The notes beneath the pieces were generated by a model that worked only from the letters and a program-made list of their open reading frames with translations, did no database searches and was not told the origin of the DNA. DNA of 64,000 nucleotides from Mallotus nudiflorus (taxonomy: Eukaryota > Streptophyta > Magnoliopsida > Malpighiales > Euphorbiaceae): contig CANTUR010000424.1 in NCBI GenBank assembly GCA_947683625.1, positions 124,001 to 188,000 of the forward strand, read 5' to 3'. Below are positions 22,495 through 37,761 of the stretch, piece by piece. Both the position numbers and the translations under genes were made by a program. Position 1 is the first letter of the stretch. Every line of letters begins with the position of its first letter.

Positions 22495-23850
22495 GTGGCA
22501 GGTATTATTTTCGTTTGTTACCTGGATGCTTGGGTTCTGTTTGATCCGGGTGCCACGCATTCATTTGTTTCTCCCGTTTTTGCTTCCAAGTCTTGTTGGC
22601 AAGCTTCGAGGATGGCTTTTCCTTTGTCTGTCGCCACTCCTCTGAGCAATTCTTTGGACATCGATATTGTTCTTTCTGGTTTTCCAGTTCTCGTGGGAGA
22701 TAGAGAATTGCCTGCTGATTTGATTCTGTTGGATGTGATGGAGTTTGATGTTATTCTGGCTATGGATTGGTTATCTCGGCACTATGCCATGGTAGATTGT
22801 CAGAATAAAGATGTGACTTTCAGAATTCCTGGTGAAAAAGATTTTAAGTTTGTGGGTGATAGGAGTTCAGCACCTCAGAATCTTATTTATGCTATTACGG
22901 CTAGGAAGTTGCTGAGGAAAGGTTGTCTGGGGTATTTGGCATTGGTCAAGGATACTTCAGTGGAGAAGTTGTCACTCACAGATGTTCCTGTTGCTTGTGA
23001 GTTCCCTAATGTTTTTCCTGAGGAGTTGCCAGGCTTACCACCTCACAGAGAGAATGAGTTCTGTATAAATATGGTTCCAGGTACTACTCCTATATCTATG
23101 AAACCCTATAGAATGGCTCCTACAGAGTTGAAAGAGTTGAAAGAGCAGTTACAAGAGTTATTGGATAAGGGTTTCATCAGACCTAGTGTTTCTCCTTGGG
23201 GTGCACCAGTCCTGTTCGTGAAGAGGAAGGATGGTACCCTGAGACTGTGCATTGACTATAGAGAGCTGAATAAGGTGACAGTGAAGAATAAGTATCCTCT
23301 CCCGAGGATTGATGATTTGTTTGACCAGCTACAAGGTGCATAGTTCTTTTCTAAGATTGATATGAGGTCGGGTTATCATCAGCTGCGGATTAGTAAAGCC
23401 GATGTTCCTAAGACGGCATTCCGCACTAGATATGGCCACTATGAGTTTCTGGTGATGTCTTTTGGTTTGACAAATGCACCAGCAGCTTTTATGGACCTGA
23501 TGAACAGGGTGTTCAGACTGTATGTGGATCAGTTTGTGGTAGTCTTCATCGATGATATACTGGCTTATTCGAGGAGTATGGAGGAGCATGTATATCATTT
23601 GAGGACTGTATTACAAACACTGAGAGATCATCAGCTTTATGCTAAATTCTCGAAGTGTGATTTCTGGATGGAGAGTGTTTCTTTTCTTGGACATGTGGTG
23701 TCTAAAGAAGGTATCCAGGTTGATCCACAGAAGATTGAGGCAGTGTCTGAGTGGCCTAGACTGACTTCTGTTATAGAGATTCGTAGTTTTCTAGGTTTAG
23801 TCGGGTATTATAGGCAGTTTGTGTAGGATTTTTCCAAAATTATAGCACCT
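22495..23850 (+). pseudogene. Protease and RT of Tekay-like element
   Basis: Protease: VLFDPGATHSFVSP, where Asp-Pro-Gly replaces Asp-Ser/Thr-Gly, a variant seen in Tekay-like elements; FDVILAMDWLSRHYA closes the domain. RT: WGAPVLFVKRKDGTLRLCID, YRELNKVTVKNKYPLPRIDD, a TAG at 23341, then FFSKIDMRSGYHQLRI, FGLTNAPAAFMDLMNRVF, VVFIDDILAYS (FIDD catalytic box) and FLGHVVSKEGIQVDPQKIEA. A stop at 23824 precedes the RNase H. With only one stop inside RT, this is one of the best-kept pol blocks in the window. Confidence 0.9.
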
Positions 23851-24490
23851 TTAACCCACTTGACTCAGAAGAATGTTAGATTTGAGTGGTTAGAAGCTTG
23901 TGAGAATAGTTTTCAGTTGCTGAAAGAGAAGCTGACCACAGCCCCAGTGCTAGCTTTGCCTAATAGTATGGATAAGTTCACAGTTTATTGTGATGCCTAT
24001 AGAGTTGGCCTTGGTTGTATGTTGATGCAGAATAGTAGGGTGATAGCCTATGCTTTGAGGCAGTTGAAGAAGCATGAGCAGAACTATCCCACATATGACC
24101 TTGAGATGGCTGTAGTGATCTTTGCTGTGAAGATTTAGAGACACTATCTGTACGGGGTAACTTATGAGATTTTTATTGATCACAAGAGCCTTAAGTACAT
24201 TTTCCAGCAGAGAGATCTGAATTTAAGGCAGAGGAGATGGTTGGAACTATTGAAAGATTATGACTGCGAGATCTTATATCATTCGGGCAAGGCTAATGTG
24301 GTAGCAGATGCCTTGAGTAGAAAGTCTTCAGGCAGTCTTGCTTATATCAGTATTAAGAGGAGACCGTTGATCCAAGAATTGCATCTGATGGTGGATCAAG
24401 GTCTAATGATGAAGCTTAGTAGATCTGGTGGACTGCTAGCTCAGTTTAAAGTGCGATCTGTACTGAGAGATAGGATTAAGGTAGCTCAGA
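23851..24490 (+). pseudogene. RNase H of Tekay-like element
   Basis: FEWLEACENSFQLLKEKLTT, then FTVYCDAYRVGLGCMLMQNS, with the first catalytic Asp; HEQNYPTYDLEMAVVIFAVK contains the Glu. A TAG at 24136 interrupts, then FIDHKSLKYIFQQ-like sequence and VVADALSRKSS end the domain. Confidence 0.85.
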
Positions 24491-25630
24491 GATGAGATCC
24501 TATTCTAGAGGAGCTTGCAGAGAATGTCAGAGCAGGGATGTTCACCGATTTCCCACTCGATGATGATGGTGTGTTATGGATTAGTGTTAGGTTGTGTGTT
24601 CCCGACGTGGATAACTTGAGAGAGGAGATTCTAGAGGAAGCATACTCTACAGCTTACAGCGTTCATCCGGGTGTTACTAAAATGTACCACAGTATCAGAG
24701 ATTTGTACTGGTGGGATGGATTGAAGAAGGATGTCGCTGATTATGTTGCTAAGTGCTTGACATGTCAACAGGTTAAAGCTGAACATCAGAAACCTTCAGG
24801 GAAGCTTCAGCCTCTTCCTATTCTCGAGTGGAAGTGGGAAAGGATAGCTATGGATTTTGTGGTTGGTTTGCCTCATTCTAAGGATGGATACAATTCCATC
24901 TGGGTGATTGTAGACAGGTTGACAAAGTCTGCACATTTCTTACCTGTGAAAACCACCTATTCTGTAGCTAGATTGGCGAAGCTATATGTGAAGCATATTA
25001 TGTGCCTTAATGGAGTACCTGTGTCCATTGTGTCAGATAGGGGTTCAGTGTTTACTTCTCATTTTTGGCAGAAGTTACAGGAAGCGATGGGCACTAGGTT
25101 GGACTTCAATACTGGTTTTCATCCTCAGACAGATGGCCAGTCTGAGAGGATGATCCAGACACTGAAAGATATGTTGAGGATGTGTGTCCTGGATTTTGGA
25201 GGTAGCTGGGATGATCATTTGCCTCTTGTTGAGTTTGCATATAATAACAGCTACCATAGTAGTATTGGTATGGCACTTTATGAGGCATTGTATGGGAGGA
25301 AGTGTAGATCCCTTCTGAGTTGAGATGAGATCGATGAGAGAGCTTTGACTGGACCTGAGATGGTTCAGGATGCTGTAGAGAAACTCGCCATGATTAAGCA
25401 CAGATTAGAGACCGCAGTTAGTAGGCAGAAGAGCTATGCGGATCCTAGGTGCAGAGATGTGGAATTTCAGGTCGGAGATTTTATTTTTCTAAAGGTGTCT
25501 CTGATAAAGGATATGATGAGATTTGGCAGGAAGGGTAAATTAGCACCGAGATATATCGGACCGTTTGAGATTTTGGAGAGAGTTGGCACTGTTGCATATC
25601 GGTTGGATTTGTCACCGAGTATGTCATAAG
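24491..25630 (+). pseudogene. Integrase of Tekay-like element
   Basis: Inserts element DNA. The HHCC zinc module is visible (HPGVTKMYHSIRDLYWW through CLTCQQVK). Core: IAMDFVVGLPHSKDG (Asp), IVSDRGSVFTSHFWQ (Asp) and PQTDGQSERMIQTLKDMLR (Glu), so the DDE triad is intact. A TGA at 25321 interrupts, then QVGDFIFLKVS and YIGPFEILERVGTVAYRLD form the GPY/F module. It ends at a TAA (25627) before the chromodomain part. Confidence 0.9.
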
Positions 25631-25893
25631 TGCATCCGGTGTTTCATATCTCAATGCTGAGGAAGTATATTTCAGACCCTTCACATGTGTTGCAGCCTGA
25701 CAGCGTAGAAGTGCGTGAAGATCTGACATTTGTGGAAGAACCTGTGGCGATCGTTGATTATTAAGTCCGACAGTTGTGTTCGAAGCAGATTCCGATGGTC
25801 AAGGTTCTGTGGCGTAGCAACAGAGTTGAGGAACATACGTGGGAGACTGAAGCTGAGATGCGAGCTTCTTACCCGTTTCTCTTCCCTTCTTGA
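25631..25893 (+). pseudogene. Chromodomain tail of Tekay-like integrase
   Basis: VHPVFHISMLRKYISDPSHV links to VREDLTFVEEPVAIVDY, a stop near 25762, then IPMVKVLWRSNRVEEHTWE and MRASYPFLF before a TGA. This is the chromodomain-like tail that in chromoviruses can steer integration to marked chromatin. Confidence 0.8.
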
Positions 25894-25936
25894 TTTTGTA
25901 ATCATTCTTTTATGGAATTCGGGGACGAATTCTTGT

Positions 25937-25949
25937 AAGGGGGGAAGAC
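25937..25949 (+). promoter_or_regulatory. Polypurine tract of Tekay-like element
   Basis: AAGGGGGGAAGAC directly before the 3' LTR; primes plus-strand synthesis. Confidence 0.85.
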
Positions 25950-26413
25950 TGTAATATCCTGAGTTTTTAAATATTTTTATATTGCATCGGGATATGCAGT
26001 GTTAATAAATTTTGCATACAATTATGATATTTTTATGAGTTGTTATTTGTTTAAAGCTAATTTTAATTGTTTTATATTATTTTAAGTGCTTTACGTAAAA
26101 TTTTCCCGGGAATTGTATTTTCGGAGAAATTGACACGTAAATAATTTAATATTAATTATTTTAATTAATTTATGACTTTGCATGAGTCCATGCATTATTT
26201 TAATTGTCATATTAAAACATATATATATATACATGTACATATATTCATATATTTAATAATTTAGGGTTTAGTAATTATTTTAATTATGTATGTGTATATT
26301 ATATAGTTGTTATTTAATTACATGTGTATATGTATATTTTTATATATCTATTATTTGTGATGTACAATTATTTGAAATATAATAATATATAGTATTATAA
26401 TTAAAGTTAAAGT

Positions 26414-26448
<35 letters not shown>

Positions 26449-29248
26449 GTTTGTTAAATTTACGATATGTGCCATTGAACCCTCTCCCCTGCATCCCGAC
26501 CGATTTCTGCCATCACCACCACCTGCCATCTCGTTTTTAGGTCGTCGATGTGCCACCCTGAGCTCTGCCCTTCCCAGCCAGCAGCTCCGCCACCTTTTCT
26601 TCTCTTCTCCGGCATCGTTTCCCTCTGTTATTGCCGGAAAACCGAAACTCTATCCTACCGTCGATCACAGTGTTTCCGGCCAACAAAACCCATCATTCTG
26701 GTGCCTTTGAACTCCTCAGAGACCATAGAAGACGATTCTAAGCTTCCTTTAAGCTTAAAACTCGATTTGGTAAGGTTTTTGTCAATTTTTCAATTCGGCC
26801 ATATTGACTTTTTGAATTTTTTTTAAAGCTTTTCCTTGTGATTCATATAAAGTCCCTTAACAAATGTTGCTCCCCTTAGCTTAATCTACCTATGTGAATT
26901 TTTGTAGAATTTTTGGAATTTATTTTGATTTTTGGGTATTTTTTATTATTTTATTAATATTTTCTAATTTTTGAAAATTAATTAATTAAATTATGAAATT
27001 GTGTTTTATGGTAATTATAGGTGTTGAAATGCATTTTAGAAATTTATTTGTAATTTTTGGTAATTTTATGTATTTATTTTGAATTTATTTAGTTTATGTA
27101 ATTTTGAAAAATAGGGTTAATTATGTGTTAAATTGAAATTAATTGGTTAATTGGGTATATTATTTGGTATTATTGAGATTTATATTGAGAAAACTAATTT
27201 TGTGCAATTATATTATTTTTGGTGAATTTTTGATTAATTTTATGTAAATTTATATGTATAGGGATATTTTGGTAATTTTACACTAAATTGGCTGAAAATG
27301 TAATTTAATTGGTTTTAATAGTTATTTAGGGTATAAAAATGATTTCTACAAATTATTTAGTATTTTTAACTAATTAAAACTATTTTTCGTAAATTATTTT
27401 CAATTATATATATAATACATGATTTTTCTAATAAAATGAGTTTTTATCGGTTTTTAACATGATTTGGCGTTAATTATGTAATTTCTACTTATAAAATGTA
27501 TTTTTATTATATAAGGGTATTTTCGGTATTTTTGTATTATTTTGTGACTTGTGGACCTCGGTCGGTAAACTGTGGTTTGGAGTTCGATCGAGGGATTATG
27601 ATTGTGAATTTTGTGTATTTTCGAAGTGTATTTCTTTGTAAGGCCTGCTCTACTCTTTGAGTAGAGAGATGTCCGTTTTACAGGGGAGGTTATGCCGGAT
27701 TTTCGGTAGAATTCTCGTAAAACGTGATGTCCGGTCGAATTTTGATTTAATTTTGTGTCTAGTATTCTAGATCGAGTTTCTAAGATTTTCTGTAAGGTTT
27801 ATTCTGATTTTCTATTATCATTTGTTTGTTTAGTTGCACCGAGACCGAGGCCTAGTGGACCATGCCCGTCGGACCCATCTCGAGGAGCGCAATAAATAGT
27901 GAGTTGCTATTATATATATATATATATATGTTCTAGGGTGCATGGCTTTAGAAATATATGTTTTATTATGATTAAATATGCATAATAATTTAAGTAGTAC
28001 TTAAGTTTATTTTTAGTTTATTTTTGGTTTATTTTTGGTTTATTTTTGGTATATTTTAAACTATATGCATGTTTTATTAATGAATTATGTTTAAAATGTT
28101 TTTTAATATATTTCTAGTTTATTTTGTAATTTAATTGGATTTATTTGACGTATATATACTCGAAATGTACTTGGTTTACTTTTGGTATATTTCTAGTATA
28201 TATATGGTTTATGTTGCTATTTTATTTAAATTCATGCATCATTTATTTTTTATGAATGTATGTTTTATATTTAAAATGAAGGATATTAATAGAACGTGCT
28301 GCCTAGTGGGCAGCACTAGGACCGAGTACGTACCGGTACGCTGATAGTATTTAGGCTATACTACTAACCCATTTGTGGACATTGATTTGGATTTGATTAT
28401 TTGATGTGTGATGTGATTTGAGAGTGTGATTGTTGGAGCTCGGTCGACCTAGTGTCTCGGGGCCAATCACACTGACAGTCAGACTGCTGGAGCTCGGTTG
28501 ACTTAGTGTCTCGGGGCCAGTCTACTGTCCAAATGGAACAAGTGAATCTATTTGGAATAAGTGAGCCTGTATGGCTAGAGTGTTGTCTAACACTGTTTTT
28601 GAGGTTTTGATATTCTAGGGTTCTATTTGATCCTTCATAAACTGTGATTTTCAATAAAATATATATAAAAAATTTTATTGCATCTGTGTGTATTTGCTTG
28701 TATATATACTTATTATATATATACTATTGACTGTGTGCATTGCCATTTAGCATGCATGTATATATATTATGGCAATTCACTCAGTGAGGTCTAACTCCCC
28801 TCCGTTGACTATTTTTCAGGAAAGTCATCGTCTTCAGACCTCAGTAGTAGACCCATACGCCGGATTTCTACCGCCTTGGCTTCATTATGTAAACTGCTCA
28901 CTTGAGTTCTATTTTTTATAATCTAGACACTGCAGTAGTTGTAAATAAATTGTAGGTTTTATGTATTATATTTGCGTGAGTTATGTATTTTAAGAATTTG
29001 AACTGGAACTTGTATTAAAATTTTATTTATATATATGAGGATGTGGATGTTGATTTAATTTCATTTGGTGGAAATATAATTTTGATATTTATGATTTTAT
29101 TCCGTTGCAAAATATTAAATTTTATTATGTTGTTATTATTATTATTACTGCATGAGTTTATTTTATTTTAAGGCTTGCTACGGGTTCCGAATTCAAAAGA
29201 ATTCCCGTTCCCTAGTGCCGGTCATGGCCCCTGTTTTGGGTCATGACA
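25950..29248 (+). repeat. 3' LTR of Tekay-like element
   Basis: Partner of the 5' LTR, starting TGTAATATCCTGAG and ending GGGTCATGACA. It carries only about 14 TA units where the 5' LTR has about 42, and repeats the 54-bp doublet at 28434 and 28488. Confidence 0.95.
26414..26441. repeat. (TA)14 microsatellite in 3' LTR
   Basis: Short allele of the TA tract seen in the 5' LTR, with the same flanks (AGTTAAAGT before, AATTAAAAGTTTG after). Confidence 0.95.
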
Positions 29249-30375
29249 TTTATCATCTTAAGAAGGCCTTATACGGGATGAAATAAGTTCCTAGAGCTTG
29301 GTACAGTAAAATTGACTCTCATTTTTGTGACCAAGGCTTCAGGAGGGGCAAGAATAAGCATACACTTTACACCAAAAAGCATGGCAAGTCAGACATTCTA
29401 CTTGTTTCACTTTATGTTAATGATTTACTTATAACTGGTAACAATCCAAAAATGATCATGACCTTCAAGAATGAGATAAAGAAGGATTTTGAGATGACAG
29501 ATTTAGGGTTAATGAATTATTTTCTTGGCATGGAGATTCATCAATCACATGATGGAATATTTATTTCACAAGTCAAGTATGCAAAAGACATTTTAAAGAA
29601 GTTCAAAATGAAACATTGCAAGCTAGTGGCAACTCCACTGGTAGTGAATGAAAAGCTATCCAAATCTGATGGATAAAAGAGGGTTGATCCAAGGTACTAC
29701 AAGAGTCTTTTTGGAAGTTTATTGTACATCACGGCTACTAGACCTGATTTGATGTATGTGATAAGTCTGCTTTCAAGATTTATGAATGAACCCAGTGAAA
29801 TTCACATGGGAATAACTAAGAGAATCCTAAGATACCTAAGGGGAACTTCAGATTATGGAGTCTTTTTCAAACCATGTTCAAACCCAAAGTTAGTCGCTTA
29901 TTCTGACAATGACTGGGGAGGTTTTATTGATGATATGAAGAGTACCTTTGGCTATACTTTTACTCTTGGTTTTGGAGTCTTCTCATGGACCTCTAAGAAG
30001 CAAGAAGTTATTGCTCAATCAACCACTGAAGCAGAATATATTGCAGCATCTATGATAGTTAATCAAGCTATATGGTTAAGAAAAATACTTGCTGATATGG
30101 GGTACATGCAATTTGAACCCACTGAAGTCCTAGTGGACAACAAGTCAGCCATCGCTATAGCAAAAAATCTAGTTTGTCACAGCAAAACAAAACATATAAA
30201 GATAAAATTTCATACAATCAGAGATGCCGAACAAGAGAAGGAAGTCAAGCTGGTTCATTGTCCCACAGAATTTCAATTAGCTGACATTTTTACCAAAACT
30301 CTTCCAAAAGCAAGATTCGAATTCTTAAGGATGAAACTCGGTATTTCCAACAAAAGTCTCAAGCAGAAGTGTTAA
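29249..30375 (+). pseudogene. RT (right part) and RNase H of copia element
   Basis: Resumes with YHLKKALYGMK, then a stop, then VPRAWYSKIDSHF. SLYVNDLLITGN is the YxDD box, here YVND, so one catalytic Asp is replaced by Asn. DLGLMNYFLGMEIHQSHDGI follows, then ITATRPDLMYVISLLSRFM, the RNase H with AYSDNDWGGFIDDMKS, STTEAEYIAAS, VDNKSAIAIAKN and HSKTKHIKIKFH, and ADIFTKTLPK near the end. Apart from stops near 29287 and 29676 the frame is largely open to its stop inside the LTR. Confidence 0.9.
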
Positions 30376-30672
30376 GAAATGATACTTTTTCTAGAAGAAA
30401 TAACTAATACTTCTATATTTAATATGTGTTAAAATAATAATAAACAAAAAAATAGAAATTTCTTTAAGTTTACGATATATATATGTAATTGTCTAAAAAA
30501 TTTTGTAACTTATTATAGCATACTGTAATAGTATAAATACGTATGCATATTGATTGTAAAAAAAATTAATCAAAGACAAAAACAATTATCTTTCTTTCAA
30601 ATATTTTCTTCTCCCATTTATTATTACTTCTCACCATCCCAAAAACTAAAATACAACCTTTGATTTCCAACA
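30370..30672 (+). repeat. 3' LTR of copia element
   Basis: 303-bp partner of the 5' LTR, starting TGTTAAGAAATG and ending TTTCCAACA, followed by TAAGT. Its TATAAATA is at 30532-30539. The pol stop codon (TAA, 30373-30375) lies inside the first bases of this LTR. Confidence 0.97.
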
Positions 30673-30885
30673 TAAGTTCTAGGATGATATAACTATATTA
30701 CCATGGTTCTTCATTTATTGTTTTATTTTAATATTTAGCATATTTTTATTGGATATCGTGTAGCCTTATATATTTAGAAAACTATTATAGGAGAGATGCC
30801 GTAAGCTTTTGTGGTTTTATGAGTTTATCTTCATTTGTAATATCTTTACAGACGTTTAGGATTAATGTTCCTATGCATGTTGCAG

Positions 30886-31181
30886 GAGGTGGTTTTCTAT
30901 GAAGATGGTGAACCAATAGTGGATGGGGAGCCTGGAGATTTAAAGGTTTGTCTAACTGAATTATGATATTGCTAATTTTTTATAATTTTTATGCTCTTCT
31001 TACCATTAGTAACCATTATTTTTAGGGAATCACCAGGTCCAAGGAAGTATAGAAGTTCAAAGGGGAAGGATTGCCACTGCATTTTAGCATAAAGAAAGGA
31101 GATCTTTATGTTATGTTTGAGGTTCTTTTTCCCACCTTACTAATTGAAGACCCAAAGATAATCGAGGGAATTCTTGGATAG
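30886..31181 (+). pseudogene. ERDJ3B: ERdj3B-like ER J-protein gene remnant (two exons)
   Basis: ERdj3B is an ER-lumen DnaJ co-chaperone. Exon A (30886-30945) follows a TGCAG acceptor and reads EVVFYEDGEPIVDGEPGDLK, a signature of plant ERdj3B, ending at a GT donor. After an 80-base intron closing with TTTTAG, exon B (31026-31181) reads GITRSKEV, a TAG, KFKGEGLPLHFSIKKGDLYV, then MFEVLFP and a natural-looking end at ILG. In the family about 50 residues of the C-terminal client-binding domain separate these two blocks; that coding sequence is absent, and no upstream exons are seen. It is therefore a truncated gene copy. The identification rests on remembered family sequence. Confidence 0.75.
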
Positions 31182-34100
31182 GGTATAGAATTAATTATTT
31201 TCTTGGGTTCTAAAATGTTCCCATTGTAACGTTAGATTATAAAGAAATCCAAGAAGATATCAAGGCTTTTGTTTTGCCCCTCCTTTGTTAACTAGAAAGT
31301 AGTGTCATACAAATTAATGGAACTCTTTTTTTGCCCACTTTGGGCCATAATCTTTCTTGTCTCTTAACAAACTCTTAATGAGAAATTTTTGGATTTTTTA
31401 ATCATTCTTTAATGTGAAATAATCCTTTCCTTGTTCAAAAAAGGAGCCATAATCCAATTTAGTGCTGTTGAGAGCCAGATTATGCATCCATTCTTATAAT
31501 TCACACTCTATTACTTTGAACTCAAAGATTAATGGTGCAGTATCTGTAGCAAAAAAGTTTCTTCTCTTTGTAGAAGACATTATATACTTGGTCCATAAAT
31601 GACACTTGGTGAGACTATACTTGATGCATTTGAATGTTCCAACCAGAAGCTTTAATTATTAATGAAATAGGAAACAAAACATATTGTATCATCTGCAACT
31701 AAAAATAAGTTCAGCATCCTTGTCTTCATGAATTTCAGGCCGTAGTTGAGATGCAAATCACATTCAATCAACAAGTGAGATCTAAACAAAAATCCCCACT
31801 ACAATACATTTTACAGTTACAAATACATAATCAGACAAATTTAGAAACACCAAAAAAACCAAGCAACAAAATTCAGAATTTATATTTTAAAATTCTTTTA
31901 CAATAAGAATTTCAATCTTATGGCTGCTTTTAAACTACAAAATATAATGAAATTAGCCCCAAAATTTGTCAAGAAACCTACTATATTAAAATTAACCAAC
32001 CATTCTGAAGTACAAACCAATAGCTGCAATTTACCATTTGTTAAATTTTTTTTGATATTATGATTATAAAAAAATTACCTTAGCCTCAATAAGAGACGTG
32101 ACTAATTCTTCAGGCTTGTGCAGATGGAATTCATAGCCCACTTTAACTAAAATTTTGCTCTAGGTAATAGAAGATGATCCCAAGTGTATCTACAGTGATG
32201 AAATCAAATCCTCGTAAATGCTAATAATCAATAACAAAATAATCAATTCATAATCAATTGTTCTTCACTTGCTTGCGTCCTTAACCGCCCATCCAAAGAG
32301 TACAATAAGGGAGGTTAGACAGGCAGACAAGATTCGATAATCCTGGCGAGGAAGAAGAAGATGTGCATGGTTTCACCCTCCACCATCGTGGCAGCAGTGG
32401 CTGCTGCTATTCTCATCAAAAGTATTTGTTTTCCAAATAAGAACAAAAAAAGAAGAAATTTCAATAAATGAATTTTAAGGAAAACCAGCTTCTATGTTGT
32501 GAGTTAATGCGATCTTATGAAATTTTCCTGTTTGAAGCTGTTATTGTTGTTCCTAAATCATCTTAAGAATGGACATGGGAGAGTACTTAATGAGAAAATG
32601 GGGAAGATGGCTACCATTCAAACAAATTTTAATAGAAAAAAAAAGTAAGCGGTTACACCTACATCTATTGGTATTTTTTTAACTATATAATGTCATCATG
32701 ACATCATATAATGACCCGACTGTTTTAAATTTTCAACACGTTTACAACATGTTTATCTATGCCTATTACCTATGCCTAGTGGTTCAAGTGTTTGGATTCC
32801 CTTAAGTGGCGTTTAGAATTCAAATCTTATCTATAGAGAAATTGTAACTCAAAGAGTTTTGCTCTATTTTTTTTAATCATTCAACTCAAATCCCAAAATA
32901 ATCATAGTTATCAAACTACCAAATACTGATAACTCCAAATATAAAAAGAAAAAGTTTTAATATGGTTTGGTTTCAACTTTCAAAAGAGAATTTAAAAATG
33001 GATTCCGTTAACTTAACTGTTTTATTTAACTCTCAATCTTTATTGTACTGTCATCATAATTGCAATCTTTATTTCAAAAGATATTTCAAAAATTGATTTA
33101 GCTAACAAAGCCATTTGTTTTAATATGGTTGTTTTGTACCGATTGTTTTGGTTTTTTTCGATTATTTTAGTTGAAAAATTTGATTGTTCTAGTTGAGAAA
33201 ATTAGTTTTTTTGATTTTTTTTGCAATTGTTTTGGTTGAAAATATCTAAAGCATTGTCTATTATTTTTTTTATTGTTTCAACGGTTATTTTAGTTGTTTC
33301 AGTAATTGTTTGAATGAAAAAGTTGATTATTTCAGTGCTAATTATTAGAGGTTTTTTTATTGTTTTAGTGGTTTAATTTTGTTGTTTTGGTTGTTTTACT
33401 TTTTGTTTTATGAGGTTGTTATGCAGTAGTTGTTTTTGGAAATGTTTTTGGCTGTTTTGGCTAATTGTTTTTGGTCTTTTTCTTCTTTTTTTCTTTTTTA
33501 AATCAATCACATAACAACTTTAGAGAAACCTTAAATCAACGAAAAAAACCATTAAACAACTACAATCATGAAAAACAACTTAAAAATAACTCTAAAACAA
33601 GCAAAAAAAGTAATACTAAACTAAAAATAACTTACAAAAACTACAAATCAACCAATAAAATATCTAACAATTTAAACAAAAGAACTAAAGAAATTCAATA
33701 TAAAAAACAATAATTTGATAAAACAAAATAGTTTCACTGCATACATAAAAACTAAGTTATAGTAAAAAAATACAGTCATATTTAAATATTAATAATTGAC
33801 TAGTAGATCCAACTTTGGAAAGTAACAAATTATTGAGATTTATAAGACAATACATGGTGACAGGGAAAGAGACAGAAAATGCAGTGGAAAGGAAGGTGAG
33901 TAAGGTGAAGTAAAAAAGGCAGGCCAAGCTAAAAAGTATTTGTAGGAGACTATGTGTAACATCATTTTTTTACTTTTATTTTTCATTTTTGGCTTAGTAT
34001 CTCCACACCATATTATTGAACATATTATATAATAAGTTATTTTTTGAAAGAAAAAAATAGTCAATAGTATTTTTGAAAACATTTTTTCTTTTTGGTTATT

Positions 34101-34332
34101 TTTGAAAAGTCTCATACTTGTTAATTTCTTTAAAGGGATTGGTACACACTAGGGGCTGGCTGTCATTGCTAATTTTGGTCGAACAATCAGTTGAATTAAA
34201 TTTCTTTGCACGTTTAGGTCCAAAATTTTTGAAAAATGAAAATTAGAAAATGCCCTATGAATTTTAATTGTTTGTCAGTATACAAGGCAAGCGTTGTGTT
34301 TTTATCTTTCCATGGTTAGTGAGAGAGATTTA
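31182..34332. other. Unassigned host sequence
   Basis: AT-rich DNA after the ERdj3B-like remnant, presumably its 3' UTR and then intergenic sequence. A T-rich stretch with many TTGTTTT/GTTTTAG words spans about 33120-33480. A slightly GC-richer patch near 32260-32420 contains a small ORF listed separately. The last five bases ATTTA (34328-34332) are the solo LTR's target duplication. Confidence 0.5.
32361..32471 (+). CDS. Small ORF, hydrophobic peptide of 36 residues, doubtful
   Basis: ATG-initiated, starting MCMVSPSTIVAAVAAAILIK and ending in a Lys/Arg/Asn-rich tail. A hydrophobic Ala/Ile/Val segment followed by basic residues could be a membrane anchor or an exon of a larger gene. No family is recognised and chance is quite possible. 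Confidence 0.2.
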   Translation: MCMVSPSTIVAAVAAAILIKSICFPNKNKKRRNFNK

Positions 34333-37689
<3,357 letters not shown>

Positions 37690-37761
37690 ATTTAAGAGGC
37701 CTAAAATTATTTATTTCACTAGTCATCAATTCACGCGTTGTATGGACCACAAATTAGATAT

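Larger units (their letters stand above)
17629..29248 (+). mobile_element. Complete Ty3/gypsy chromovirus, Tekay/Del-like, nested in copia RT
   Basis: 11.6 kb with LTRs of about 3.3 kb, initiator-Met primer site, gag with CCHC knuckle, protease, RT, RNase H, integrase, chromodomain and polypurine tract. TTTAT flanks both ends (17624-17628 and 29249-29253) within the copia RT, proving it inserted there. Long LTRs, Met primer and a C-terminal chromodomain fit the Tekay/Del clade. Stops in gag and pol make it non-coding now, but pol blocks are long and the LTRs are close to identical by eye, so it is younger than its host. Confidence 0.95.
14353..30672 (+). mobile_element. Complete Ty1/copia element, split by a Tekay-like insertion
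   Basis: Two LTRs of about 300 bp flank gag, protease, integrase, RT and RNase H in copia order on the plus strand. TAAGT flanks both ends. Removing 17629-29248 leaves an element of about 4.7 kb, a normal copia size. The LTRs differ at a number of sites (substitutions and short A-run indels), and all domains carry lesions, so it is an old, inactive insertion. It landed beside or within the ERdj3B-like gene at 30886. Confidence 0.95.

Noticed and set aside
28397..28654. Minus-strand ORF with internal peptide repeat
   Set aside because: The repeat is the antisense of the 54-bp LTR doublet; no protein family seen.
33465..33713. 82-codon Asn/Lys-rich ORF
   Set aside because: Composition of A-rich DNA; no start context, homology or splice signals.
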